Origin: Thalassolituus sp006212115
GTDB lineage: Bacteria > Pseudomonadota > Gammaproteobacteria > Pseudomonadales > Oceanobacteraceae
DNA length: 64,000 bases
Assembly (NCBI RefSeq): GCF_040372045.1
Contig: NZ_BAABWH010000002.1
Reading direction: 5' to 3' (one strand)
Shown here: positions 37,001-44,830 of the stretch, in pieces
Layout of the letters: every line of letters starts with the position of its first letter
Numbering within the stretch: position 1 is the first letter of the stretch
Program-made: the position numbers and the translations under genes
Notes under the pieces: model-generated
What the model was told of the DNA's origin: nothing
What the model saw: only the letters and a program-made list of their open reading frames with translations
The model's database searches: none

Positions 37001-37250
37001 TGCTGATCAGTGCAGGTGCATCAGTTGGAAAAGGATCATCCGAATCTTCAATACCATCTCCATCGCTATCTGGGATAGTGTAATCATTCTCGACCACAGA
37101 AATCTGCTCTTCGTCTGGAGTCGTGAGGTCCGCTGTAGCGGAGACGCGCTCGGTCGTCAGTACATCACTTTGCTGACTTTCTGACTGGTGGTTGCAACCC
37201 ACTGTCAGCAGGGCCGTGAGGATGAAGAGAACGGAATAGGCGAACTTCAT
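34059..37250 (-). CDS. Large lipoprotein, last gene of the four-gene export cluster
   Basis: This 1063-residue protein has a signal peptide and lipobox LTVGC (Cys19). Residues about 58-75 hold a Ca-binding-type unit (SDGDGIEDSDDPFPTDAP). Two stretches resemble IPT/TIG Ig-like units: one near 195-240 (IYAGEEVTLYGENLSAITSIKI) and one near 875-960 (LTLSGTKDNYLRPGLVNTLTG then LKGLKNKTLLVYL). A helical, Ala-rich segment lies near 560-720 (YALEYITAAAVAGAQGATE). The start overlaps the stop of the preceding gene by 4 bp, with AGGAGGT placed inside that gene's last codons. The DNA looks more AT-rich than the three upstream genes. Expected at the outer membrane. Function unknown. Confidence 0.82.
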   Translation of the reverse strand: MKFAYSVLFILTALLTVGCNHQSESQQSDVLTTERVSATADLTTPDEEQISVVENDYTIPDSDGDGIEDSDDPFPTDAPALISIPEFHFELHSTRTTSSTEVDLKNTVIAGETVTLFVHAPDDGSRFWVQWRGEGKIWSEPVQPGQNLLDVPELQVHQVAIIRENEITAGQAVQWFGADDPIVFPMTESIYAGEEVTLYGENLSAITSIKIGNTPVNIAPLGGYVAILSLPELPESQILNWEGASGHTYRMYLDLYRHITLSADNQLTSSGWLTIFTDGVAHLDEIPTLRVPAGQPLRVYFTHPDIPTSLSAQVWPDEDTIIVGPESTLETWLVQLLDSHGMSSTNWRKNRAYLPDLSGFNDLIAMIRDEQNGVVTPGASADSYASYLNAGITWTTPPGSVSAQGIFAGTDPLFEQLVTVSNQRGIPGRKTFADISIARKGHVFCTQLPWEAEQVPANSWPSDLCVDNDTPVYTSVGAIDRNGKRLRTHQINEYFDKDMVGPKGFGMFGISSIVYLTTDSGAPLCRMQPCTVDIITGGFGLLSTDDLPSQYEDEYAYIASRTLIEKVIIEMVATATGTASDKSSPAFCMVKEMLEKPIGKATMMSTFLDTMQKMRGANTDKQKFDILSETVIKYALEYITAAAVAGAQGATECFTSTAAKQAAMNSARSAVSGTTKVVGKIALPLKIADAVTKAVDQWNIYTKPKYITFSIKPKAEVTAVRTPYASVLSADDETGTLEIEGCHITNQKFDSSGNPDSDYEYFPEVVFTDSRGRKATLQTNSTHRTELSDLCKSKLVIGVAELKTTLGSMKSGTVRTALNIKLPYDTDAFTGFPDSELPVPGKTFKWEGPLTLSGTKDNYLRPGLVNTLTGSNLKGLKNKTLLVYLQKGSDVTKISNVQYRDEEIDFFIPLTLSDGDYDLTLVTNSSTGEGVSLGYKLAVAPPSLSFITLTDRGVKHDDGFHVELTDNVAHEFEVVETPVKLSLNENSTKRSNTGYFNGKGLATKSGEAIALPLKMYLFCDKGGSDGYCTWGLNSKIVLPDSSEHIMKSSGKLKAGESTYVSAQ

Positions 37251-40200
37251 GGCTGACCTCCTGTGTCCTGCACATCAATCTGTATCATCATCACAGTGCT
37301 GTTCCCCTTGCCGTCGTCGGCAGAAAGGCTAAGCGAATATAGGCCCGGTGAAACACCCATGCGGTAGAGGTTGTAATACGTGCCGCCTGTCGCTTCGTCG
37401 TAAATACCAAATACAAAGGCATCATCCAGGCTTTTCGTTGTGTAGCAGTTCACATCCTGTAGTAGCGGATTGGTATTCAGGCCGGAGTCTTCCGTGTATT
37501 CGTACCAGTGGCAGACACCTTCGCCGGCTCCGTTATTACCGTTCAACATCAGGCGGTTATTCCAGTAGCGTAGGTTGCCAGCGAAGTTGTTGATGCTGAT
37601 TTCGGTCAGATCACCCGCTGCGTCCGTGCTGAACAGGTAAAAGTCCTGATAATTTTCAGTAATGCTGAAGTAGACTTTTTCGTTCATCACAGCAGCCTCG
37701 GAGAACTGCATGTAGTTGAGGTCATCAAGTCGGCCGGCAAGCAGGTCGGTCGAAATTTCGGTCAGTTCCGTGTCGCCATCCTGCCAAGCATATGCCATCA
37801 CCTTATTGCTGTTGGCATCCATGCCCTGACCGATAAATACCAGACCGTTATCAATATGGAGTATCCGCGAACCGAAATTGCTGAGCGGCATCAGGCCGAT
37901 GGTGGTCGCGTTGCCAGTTGTACTTCCATCGAGGTCAAGAACACTCAGGTCGATGTAGTATTTGTAGACTCCGTCCTCGATTACCTGCACATTACGGGTC
38001 AGTAAGATGGTATCGCCCACACTGAACAATCGGCCAAGGCTTGTTGTGTAGTTTGGATCACCCGTGAATACAGGTATCAGATCTTTACTATCGTCACCGG
38101 CTGAGCAGGCGACAGTATTTACAGCAGAAAGGCAGGTACGGTTACCCAGAATCAGAGCCGAGGTGTCGTAATTACTGCACTCTACGCCGGAATCCGAGAA
38201 AGTATCGGTTGTTCGGTCGAGAATCTGCCAGTTACCGCCATAGCCGCAGTAATAGAGGCCACCGTCCGGATCAATCGCATTGCCCCAGACACCGTTAAAG
38301 CCCGGGGCGGTGGCAGTTTTAACAGCGCCATCTTCGATACGGTTGATCAGCGTGTTGCCGGTGTCTGGATCATTGCTGTCAAAGTAGACGGCATCACTGC
38401 CTTGTTTTGTCAGCAGGCTACCGAAGCCGTTGTCAGCATCTTCGTGAAGGAGTTCTGTGCCATTTTCGGGTGTCCAGCCCCAGACCGCAAAAGGAAGTTC
38501 CTCATTGCCTGGCATGCTGATCCATGCGATGCCATTATTCCACAGAGACAGGTCGCGGGACGAGCGTGGCGGAAGTGCTTCGATGCCGCCGCTCGCAGTC
38601 AGACTCAATACGTAGTTGCCGGATTCACGTCGTACGTTCATACCGCCCGGCAAACCAGTCAGTTCTCCTAGCGTAATGGGGTCGCCATCCGGCTCGCGCA
38701 GGTAGGCTTTCAGTTGCTCTGGCGTCAGTATCAGTTCGGCATCCGCTGTCAGAATATAGGTCGGCACAGCCGTCTGTTCCGGAGCGTCCTCGACCGGCAA
38801 TACCGTCACGCTGACATCTGCGCTGGCAGTTGCGCCCTGAGAGTCGGTGACGGTAAGACGGAAGCCGAGGTCAGTATTTTCAAGCACTTCAGGCAGGATC
38901 AATTCGCTGTTCGGGCCAGAGGCATCACTGATGGAAGCATCCGGTCCTGCGATCTGTTGCCACTGATACGTCAGACCATTGTCATCTGCGGCAGTGCTGT
39001 CATTTCCCTGTAGCTCAACCGTACTGCGCTCATCGGCGCTTTCATTGCTTATCGCAGCAATGGCCGTCGGGCGCTCAGAGGCCTCAGCAGGCTCAAAGGC
39101 GAGCTCCTGACTGAGGTCATCTCCCAGGTCGTAAAGTCCGGAATCGCCGGTGTCGTTGATATCGGTCAGAACGATCTGCAGGGTTGCTGCTTCGTTAGAG
39201 CCGTCATCCGGCAAGGTGACACTGATCAGTGCAATGCTCTGCCCAGTCCGGAAGCATACCTCTCCTGTTTCATTCAGGTCGGGTGTTCCTACGGCCGTGG
39301 TTAACTCATACATCACGCACACATCGGCGAGTGCGGGGCGCTCCAGTTGCACGGCTACAATGGCGGAGCTATCGCCGTTCAGGCGCTGGAATATCTGTGT
39401 CTCTGAAGTTTCAAGGGCAATGGTATTGCTGCGCTGATCGCCATAGCAGGTGTTAGATGAGTCGGCGGGGCACTGATCGATAACATCATCGAGGCCGTCA
39501 GTATCACTGTCAGCATACCAGGGCAGTGGCATGCTGGTTGTGGAAAATAACGTCAGTTCGTCCCAGTTGCTTAACCCATCTGCATCCGAGTCTGCGCCAA
39601 ACTCGCCTAACGAAGTATCTATGGACAGCTCTCTCAGGCCATTGGGAAGTAAAGCCAGGCGTAAGCGTTGGCGCATGTTCAGCTCTACCAGCTGCTCGTT
39701 GTAGAGATCACTGTCTGTGTAGTACTCCGGACAGCGCGCCTCAAAAGCGGCCAGACCTTCTGCATCCTCTTGCAGTAAGCTCAGTTCGTAATCACTGATA
39801 TAGCATCCAGTCAGCCGGGTTGTGTATCCGCTTTTTAATTGCTCAGAAATCCAGTCACTGACAGGCAGTGTCGCGGGTGCATTGCCGGGGATGGCGTATG
39901 GCTCACCTGTGACTGGAATGTCGGCAATCCACCGCTGCACAGCCGCGCTGTCTGAGGCGAGTGCACCTTCAAGGCTGGCCTGCATTTCGAGAATGAGTTT
40001 GGCAAATGATGTCACTGAGATTTCACAACCATCGGCAAAGAAGGTATCGCCACGGAAGAAGCAGGTGCCGGTGAAAGGCTCAGGCTCGGTGACAGGAAAA
40101 CGCTCACGATGTTCGTTGAGCCAGTCATCTAACCAAGGCGCAGGCCGCTCGCTGTTGCCCAGCTCCAGCAAGCGGCCCTCTTCACGCTCATCGGCTTCAT

Positions 40201-41629
40201 CGCGGAGGGCCTGCTCGAGCATCAGAAGCGACAGTGTCGTTGTATCGTCGAAGCCGGGCGTGCCAGCAATCACCAGTTCTTTGCCCAGCCATTTCACCAG
40301 GTTGTCGCGCCACTCGCTGGCCGAGGCCCAGTCGCCGGCCGCGTCCAGATCTGATGAAAATTCGGCGAATGAGGCGTCACCGACCGGTGGCAGGTAGGTC
40401 ATGGAAGTGCGCAGTGATGATAGGGATTCACCACGCAGGAATAGGCCGGAGGACGCGGGTGCGCGGAATTCCGGAATCTGTGTGCTTTCCATAACCAAGG
40501 CAACGGTGGAAGCAACCAGCTCTGGCTCGACATCTCCGCTGCTCAGCCCGGCATCGCTCAGTTCATCGGCGCTGATCAGGTCAGCGACATTCCAGACCGG
40601 ATCGCCACTGAAGGTGGTTGCCTGTAGATCCAGCAGCATAGCCGGAACGCTATTCTGTTGAATCAGGTATTCACGCTCATACAGGCGGCGCGCCGCCGGA
40701 AATTGCCGATAACGCTGTTGCTCCTGATAGTAGGCTTCTGAATCGACATCACCATACGTGTCAGACAGTACAGCGACTGGGTCATCAACACGGGTACCGC
40801 GCAGCTCTTCGTCGAAGTTGCTCCAGCCATCCTCGTCGTCATCATTTAAGGCCGTACAGCGATCTGCCTCGGGCTGAGCATCAATCTCTGCCTGCGTAAC
40901 CACGCCACAGCGGATGTAGGTATCGATATCACTCCAGCCGTCACCATCACGATCAACATCCGCATCTTCGCTCAGTGCGTTCAGGCCCAGTTCTGCCTCG
41001 ACGATATCCGGAATGCCGTCGTTGTCGGTATCGCGTTGCTTACCCAAAGGATGGTCGCTGGCGACGGTGTAGAGCATCTGCGCGCTGGTGGCCAGAGTCC
41101 CTCCCTGAAGAAGCTCAACTTCGAGGGTATAGGCGCCATTTTCGATAAAGGTGGCCGCTGCGCTGCGGTTTTCTGTGTCGATATCTACCGATTGCCAGGC
41201 GCCTTCGTTCACGCGCCACTGGAGTTGATCTGCGCTACTGGTGCTGCCGGCTTCCATGACGACGCGGACGGTCTGCTCATAGGCACCACTGGCGGGTGAA
41301 ATATTGAGTTCTGCTGTGCTGCTGTCGACGTTGACTTCCTGCAGACCAATCACCGAAATCAGCGGTTGAGGACTGGCCAGCGAGGCGGACATTGGCGTTG
41401 AACTGGCCGCAAGGGCGTTAACTAACACCTGTTCGTTGCTGGCTGGAACATACAGCGCATTGCGGTAGCGCTGTTCCCAGTCGCCGGAGCTGTAGCCGGT
41501 AATCTCGCCCGTATCTTCGTTAATTACCCAGTAGCTGTTGTAGGCATCATCAAATAAGGACGCAGAGGCGGACAGGCTGGTGCCAGCAAGTATTGCGGTG
41601 GCAATCGCTGAAATAGGTAAGAGCTTCAT
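37247..41629 (-). CDS. Large exported protein with Ca-binding repeats, Calx-beta-like and PKD-like domains
   Basis: This 1460-residue protein has a cleavable signal peptide (AILAGTSLSASAS, no lipobox Cys). Thrombospondin-3-like units lie near 195-285 (RDTDNDGIPDIVEAELGL, VDRDGDGWSDI) and again near 690-740 (DSDADGLSNWDEL, DSDTDGLDDVIDQCP). A Calx-beta-like region lies near 750-850 and a PKD/REJ-like Ig domain near 860-955 (QGNDSTAADDNGLTYQWQQI ... FRLTVTDSQGATASADVSV). The C-terminal ~450 residues look like a beta-propeller or sheet-rich domain with paired Cys. The start overlaps the upstream stop by 4 bp, with AGGAGGT before it. Expected to be periplasmic or secreted. Function unknown. Confidence 0.84.
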   Translation of the reverse strand: MKLLPISAIATAILAGTSLSASASLFDDAYNSYWVINEDTGEITGYSSGDWEQRYRNALYVPASNEQVLVNALAASSTPMSASLASPQPLISVIGLQEVNVDSSTAELNISPASGAYEQTVRVVMEAGSTSSADQLQWRVNEGAWQSVDIDTENRSAAATFIENGAYTLEVELLQGGTLATSAQMLYTVASDHPLGKQRDTDNDGIPDIVEAELGLNALSEDADVDRDGDGWSDIDTYIRCGVVTQAEIDAQPEADRCTALNDDDEDGWSNFDEELRGTRVDDPVAVLSDTYGDVDSEAYYQEQQRYRQFPAARRLYEREYLIQQNSVPAMLLDLQATTFSGDPVWNVADLISADELSDAGLSSGDVEPELVASTVALVMESTQIPEFRAPASSGLFLRGESLSSLRTSMTYLPPVGDASFAEFSSDLDAAGDWASASEWRDNLVKWLGKELVIAGTPGFDDTTTLSLLMLEQALRDEADEREEGRLLELGNSERPAPWLDDWLNEHRERFPVTEPEPFTGTCFFRGDTFFADGCEISVTSFAKLILEMQASLEGALASDSAAVQRWIADIPVTGEPYAIPGNAPATLPVSDWISEQLKSGYTTRLTGCYISDYELSLLQEDAEGLAAFEARCPEYYTDSDLYNEQLVELNMRQRLRLALLPNGLRELSIDTSLGEFGADSDADGLSNWDELTLFSTTSMPLPWYADSDTDGLDDVIDQCPADSSNTCYGDQRSNTIALETSETQIFQRLNGDSSAIVAVQLERPALADVCVMYELTTAVGTPDLNETGEVCFRTGQSIALISVTLPDDGSNEAATLQIVLTDINDTGDSGLYDLGDDLSQELAFEPAEASERPTAIAAISNESADERSTVELQGNDSTAADDNGLTYQWQQIAGPDASISDASGPNSELILPEVLENTDLGFRLTVTDSQGATASADVSVTVLPVEDAPEQTAVPTYILTADAELILTPEQLKAYLREPDGDPITLGELTGLPGGMNVRRESGNYVLSLTASGGIEALPPRSSRDLSLWNNGIAWISMPGNEELPFAVWGWTPENGTELLHEDADNGFGSLLTKQGSDAVYFDSNDPDTGNTLINRIEDGAVKTATAPGFNGVWGNAIDPDGGLYYCGYGGNWQILDRTTDTFSDSGVECSNYDTSALILGNRTCLSAVNTVACSAGDDSKDLIPVFTGDPNYTTSLGRLFSVGDTILLTRNVQVIEDGVYKYYIDLSVLDLDGSTTGNATTIGLMPLSNFGSRILHIDNGLVFIGQGMDANSNKVMAYAWQDGDTELTEISTDLLAGRLDDLNYMQFSEAAVMNEKVYFSITENYQDFYLFSTDAAGDLTEISINNFAGNLRYWNNRLMLNGNNGAGEGVCHWYEYTEDSGLNTNPLLQDVNCYTTKSLDDAFVFGIYDEATGGTYYNLYRMGVSPGLYSLSLSADDGKGNSTVMMIQIDVQDTGGQP

Positions 41630-44600
41630 TCTGCACCTCCTGTGCTTGCGCTGCTACTGGCACTGTTATAGGCGGTCCAGTCCGACATGCGCCACTCACG
41701 CAACGCATGACGATCATCGAACCAGACGATCTGATAGCGGTACTCCATACCACTGATCAGGCCCGCGCGATCAACGAAGGTGACGGTGGTACGAATTTCG
41801 CCATTAACAATGTCGTCGAGATTCGCCCGCAACCAGATATAAGGGTCATTCAGCCATACTTTACCCGTGCTATCGGTTTCGTATGGCAGTTCTGGGTTCC
41901 AGAATGCGAACTGCAATAACGGGGATACCTGAATCAGCTCCGATGTCTGGCCAGCAGTATTGCGAGCCTGGCGGAACACCATCATGTTCAGAGCGCTGTC
42001 GATATCTGCCTTATGTGGTGCTGCTGAAGATATTGGGCATTCAAGGTGCAACCAGGTGTCGCCATCGACCTGTTCGTAGTTTTGGGCGTATCCGCTTCTG
42101 CTCAGTGAGCGCTCACATTTACCACTTGCAGGCAGGAATATGTCCGTCAACGGAATATGCAGACCATTGCTCAGTGGGCTACGAACCGGGCTGGCGGCGA
42201 TCTGATTGTTCAGTGGGTACAGGTCGTCCCCTTGAGGGATCTCTTCAGCGACTGGCCACGGAAGCCAGGCAGGCGGTACAGTCGTCGAGCGAGTCACACA
42301 CACAGGCGCGCTCCAGTCAGACATGCTGGGCTTGCTGATATCGGCGGAGATGCCATACGAGCGCACGCGTGCGCACCATTCTTCGGTGCCTGAGGCCTGC
42401 GGTGGCAAGGTTAACGTCGCCTGTAAATCGCCACCCTCCTGAGCGCCGACGGAAGTACGCATCGGAGCCAGACCTGCTGGTGCAGTACGCTCCAACTCTA
42501 CTTCGTTGACGGTTTGTGGCTGATTTGGCGAGTACCAGTGCAGGGTTGCTTCGCTGCTACCCAACAACAGATCGGTCAGACGCGGCGTCACCGGTGCGGG
42601 TGCCATATCATCGGCGACGACCATACACGGGATGGCAGTGACCGGTGAAATATTGTTGTTGCCGTCCTGAGCAACGGCATAACCACAGAACTCGCCCTGT
42701 GCGTGCTCGTACTCCAGTGTTGGGTTTACTTCACCACAGCTGGTGCCGACCCGGGTAGAGAGTCCGCCAATGCGCTGATACAGAGTGGCGCAGCTACCGG
42801 CGGGTGGCTGAATAACGATGTTGACCGGGGTAGCACTGATACCGCCGTTGAATGGTACGGGTTCATCACAGTACACAGGGTCAATGTTCATGGTGCCCGA
42901 ATAGCAGAAATTATTACCGCCGGTCGGTGTCACTTCACACTGACGTTGGCCGTTGCCAGTATTCAGCGTAAAGGTAGGGAAACTGTCGTTGCAGGCGTAG
43001 TTATAGATAGCACAGGCATCTGCGCTACCTGACGGGCTGAGAATCTGCTTCTCTGTTAAGCCGAGATCTGATCCCTGACAACTGGCACGGATGCTGGAGG
43101 AATCCAGAGCCGACGAGACTGACATCTGCCAGGGGGCATCAGTCCCGCTATAACTGATGGCACAGTCGCATATCTGCCGCTCAGGTCGGGTCATACCAAC
43201 CTCTGGCGCGGCCGGTAAATCACGATCCGGGAAGTTTACCCGCACAGGTTCGGTCAGCAGGCTGTAGTTACCGCCTGTGCTTTTTGCTGCAAGGCGATAC
43301 CAGTAGATGTCGCCCTTGTTATCCGCAGGTTCGGCATCGGTAATGCGGACACGCCCCAATTCATCGGCATCCGGCGCAATATGGGCAACCAGCGAGGGTC
43401 CTTCAGTGGTCGCTGGGGAGCATTGAGTGCCGGACAGGCGCTCAGTCATATCCGCGTAGCCATCGCCGTCGCTGTCTTTGAACTTGCTGGCGGCATCGAA
43501 GCTTTCAAAGCGATACAGCAGGTATTCGTCAATATCGGTATGGACGCGTGTTGTCGGGAAGGTCGCGCAGTTCTCACCCTCCGGTACAAACTCAATCACA
43601 CCCTCAGAAATCGTATCAGTCAGACAGATCTCACGGCTGTCGCCGGCACGTTGCAGATAAGAGGTGACGTTGATGGCTGGAAAGCTCAGCTCGGCTTCTT
43701 GTGTGGCTTCGTCCAGGTAAGTACGGATATCCCACGGCGCTGGTGGGCGTGCCATATCAGGAACGGTAACAATCGTCGCCATGGTCGGACCGAACTGACC
43801 ACTGAAATCACGGGCAACCAGATAGTAGGCACGTTTGTCACCGGGTTGCAGGCCCGCCTTGATCAGGTCTTCACGGGTTTCTAACCACTCAGCGGTGTCG
43901 GTGTTGTCTGGCTGAGACAGCACCAGCACGTCATTGACGCGCTCAAGGCCAGCAAACTGAGCATTGCCCTGAGAGTCTGCGCTGGCGGTAGCCGCTTCAT
44001 TCGCAAGATTGCGAACAGGTGCTGAAGTCACTGAAACATCAAGGTTGCTACTACTGCGGTACAGGTCGTAACCCGCAACGAAAAGACGGTGCGCCAGCTC
44101 GTCCGCCTGACTGCCGGTCTGAGGGCCATCCCAGTTCAGCGCAACCGTATAGTGATCACGGAAGTCCGGCTCATCACAGGCGCTCTGCATAACTTGGGAA
44201 AAGCCCTGATTTTCGAGCACAGTGGCGGTTTGCGAGGTATCGACTTCGGCGTAACCGACGCGGCGCTCGGTGCCTGTATTGCTGACGGCTTTCAGCTCAT
44301 AAGCAAAAGTGCCTGTGCCCGGATAATCGTAAGTCGCGCGGTAGCGTGCGGCGGCGACGTTGAAGTCCTGAGTCGCAGTGAAGGAGGTCCAGAAGGTGTC
44401 GCTGTCCGAGTTCAGGCGATCATAAATACGGCCGGCAAACTGGCTGACGGGGAAATCGCTGATGTCGTCATCGCGCGCGGCCTCTTCTTTCAGTGCTGCG
44501 GCTCGCTCTAACAGACGGCGCTGTTGATGCGGCCCCTGATAGAGTTGGGCAATTTCAGCTTCTGTCATCGTCCCGGAGGCAGGGAATTCACCGATCTGGC

Positions 44601-44829
44601 TACCGTCACGATACAGCCGGAACAGACTGATATCTGCAGGCAGTTCACCTTCGACCAGATCCCAGCGCAGATACACGGTCTGCGGTGAGCGTGTAGTGCC
44701 GGTAATGGAAGCAACCGGGCCCGGTTTAGCCAGTAAATAGAACTGAGCCTCAGCCAACGCGGCCGGGCTGTTGAAGATCGTCAGCGCAGTAATAATGAAC
44801 GCGCTGCATGCTTTCTGAAACTTGAACAT
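41626..44829 (-). CDS. Large Cys-rich exported protein with fibronectin-III-like domains
   Basis: This 1067-residue protein uses ATG 44829 (MFKFQKACSAFIITALTIF), which gives a clean signal peptide ending PAALA-EAQ; an upstream in-frame ATG at 44874 would bury the signal. FnIII-like strands appear at about 35-75 (PQTVYLRWDLVEGELPADI), near 740-830 and at the end (MEYRYQIVWFDDRHALREW). One Ca-binding unit (FKDSDGDGYADMTERL) lies near 450. Residues about 570-720 are Cys-rich, implying disulfides. The start lies one base after the stop of the 2140-residue lipoprotein gene, and no strong ribosome site is seen there, so re-initiation is likely. Function unknown. Confidence 0.82.
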   Translation of the reverse strand: MFKFQKACSAFIITALTIFNSPAALAEAQFYLLAKPGPVASITGTTRSPQTVYLRWDLVEGELPADISLFRLYRDGSQIGEFPASGTMTEAEIAQLYQGPHQQRRLLERAAALKEEAARDDDISDFPVSQFAGRIYDRLNSDSDTFWTSFTATQDFNVAAARYRATYDYPGTGTFAYELKAVSNTGTERRVGYAEVDTSQTATVLENQGFSQVMQSACDEPDFRDHYTVALNWDGPQTGSQADELAHRLFVAGYDLYRSSSNLDVSVTSAPVRNLANEAATASADSQGNAQFAGLERVNDVLVLSQPDNTDTAEWLETREDLIKAGLQPGDKRAYYLVARDFSGQFGPTMATIVTVPDMARPPAPWDIRTYLDEATQEAELSFPAINVTSYLQRAGDSREICLTDTISEGVIEFVPEGENCATFPTTRVHTDIDEYLLYRFESFDAASKFKDSDGDGYADMTERLSGTQCSPATTEGPSLVAHIAPDADELGRVRITDAEPADNKGDIYWYRLAAKSTGGNYSLLTEPVRVNFPDRDLPAAPEVGMTRPERQICDCAISYSGTDAPWQMSVSSALDSSSIRASCQGSDLGLTEKQILSPSGSADACAIYNYACNDSFPTFTLNTGNGQRQCEVTPTGGNNFCYSGTMNIDPVYCDEPVPFNGGISATPVNIVIQPPAGSCATLYQRIGGLSTRVGTSCGEVNPTLEYEHAQGEFCGYAVAQDGNNNISPVTAIPCMVVADDMAPAPVTPRLTDLLLGSSEATLHWYSPNQPQTVNEVELERTAPAGLAPMRTSVGAQEGGDLQATLTLPPQASGTEEWCARVRSYGISADISKPSMSDWSAPVCVTRSTTVPPAWLPWPVAEEIPQGDDLYPLNNQIAASPVRSPLSNGLHIPLTDIFLPASGKCERSLSRSGYAQNYEQVDGDTWLHLECPISSAAPHKADIDSALNMMVFRQARNTAGQTSELIQVSPLLQFAFWNPELPYETDSTGKVWLNDPYIWLRANLDDIVNGEIRTTVTFVDRAGLISGMEYRYQIVWFDDRHALREWRMSDWTAYNSASSSASTGGAE

Positions 44830-44830
44830 A

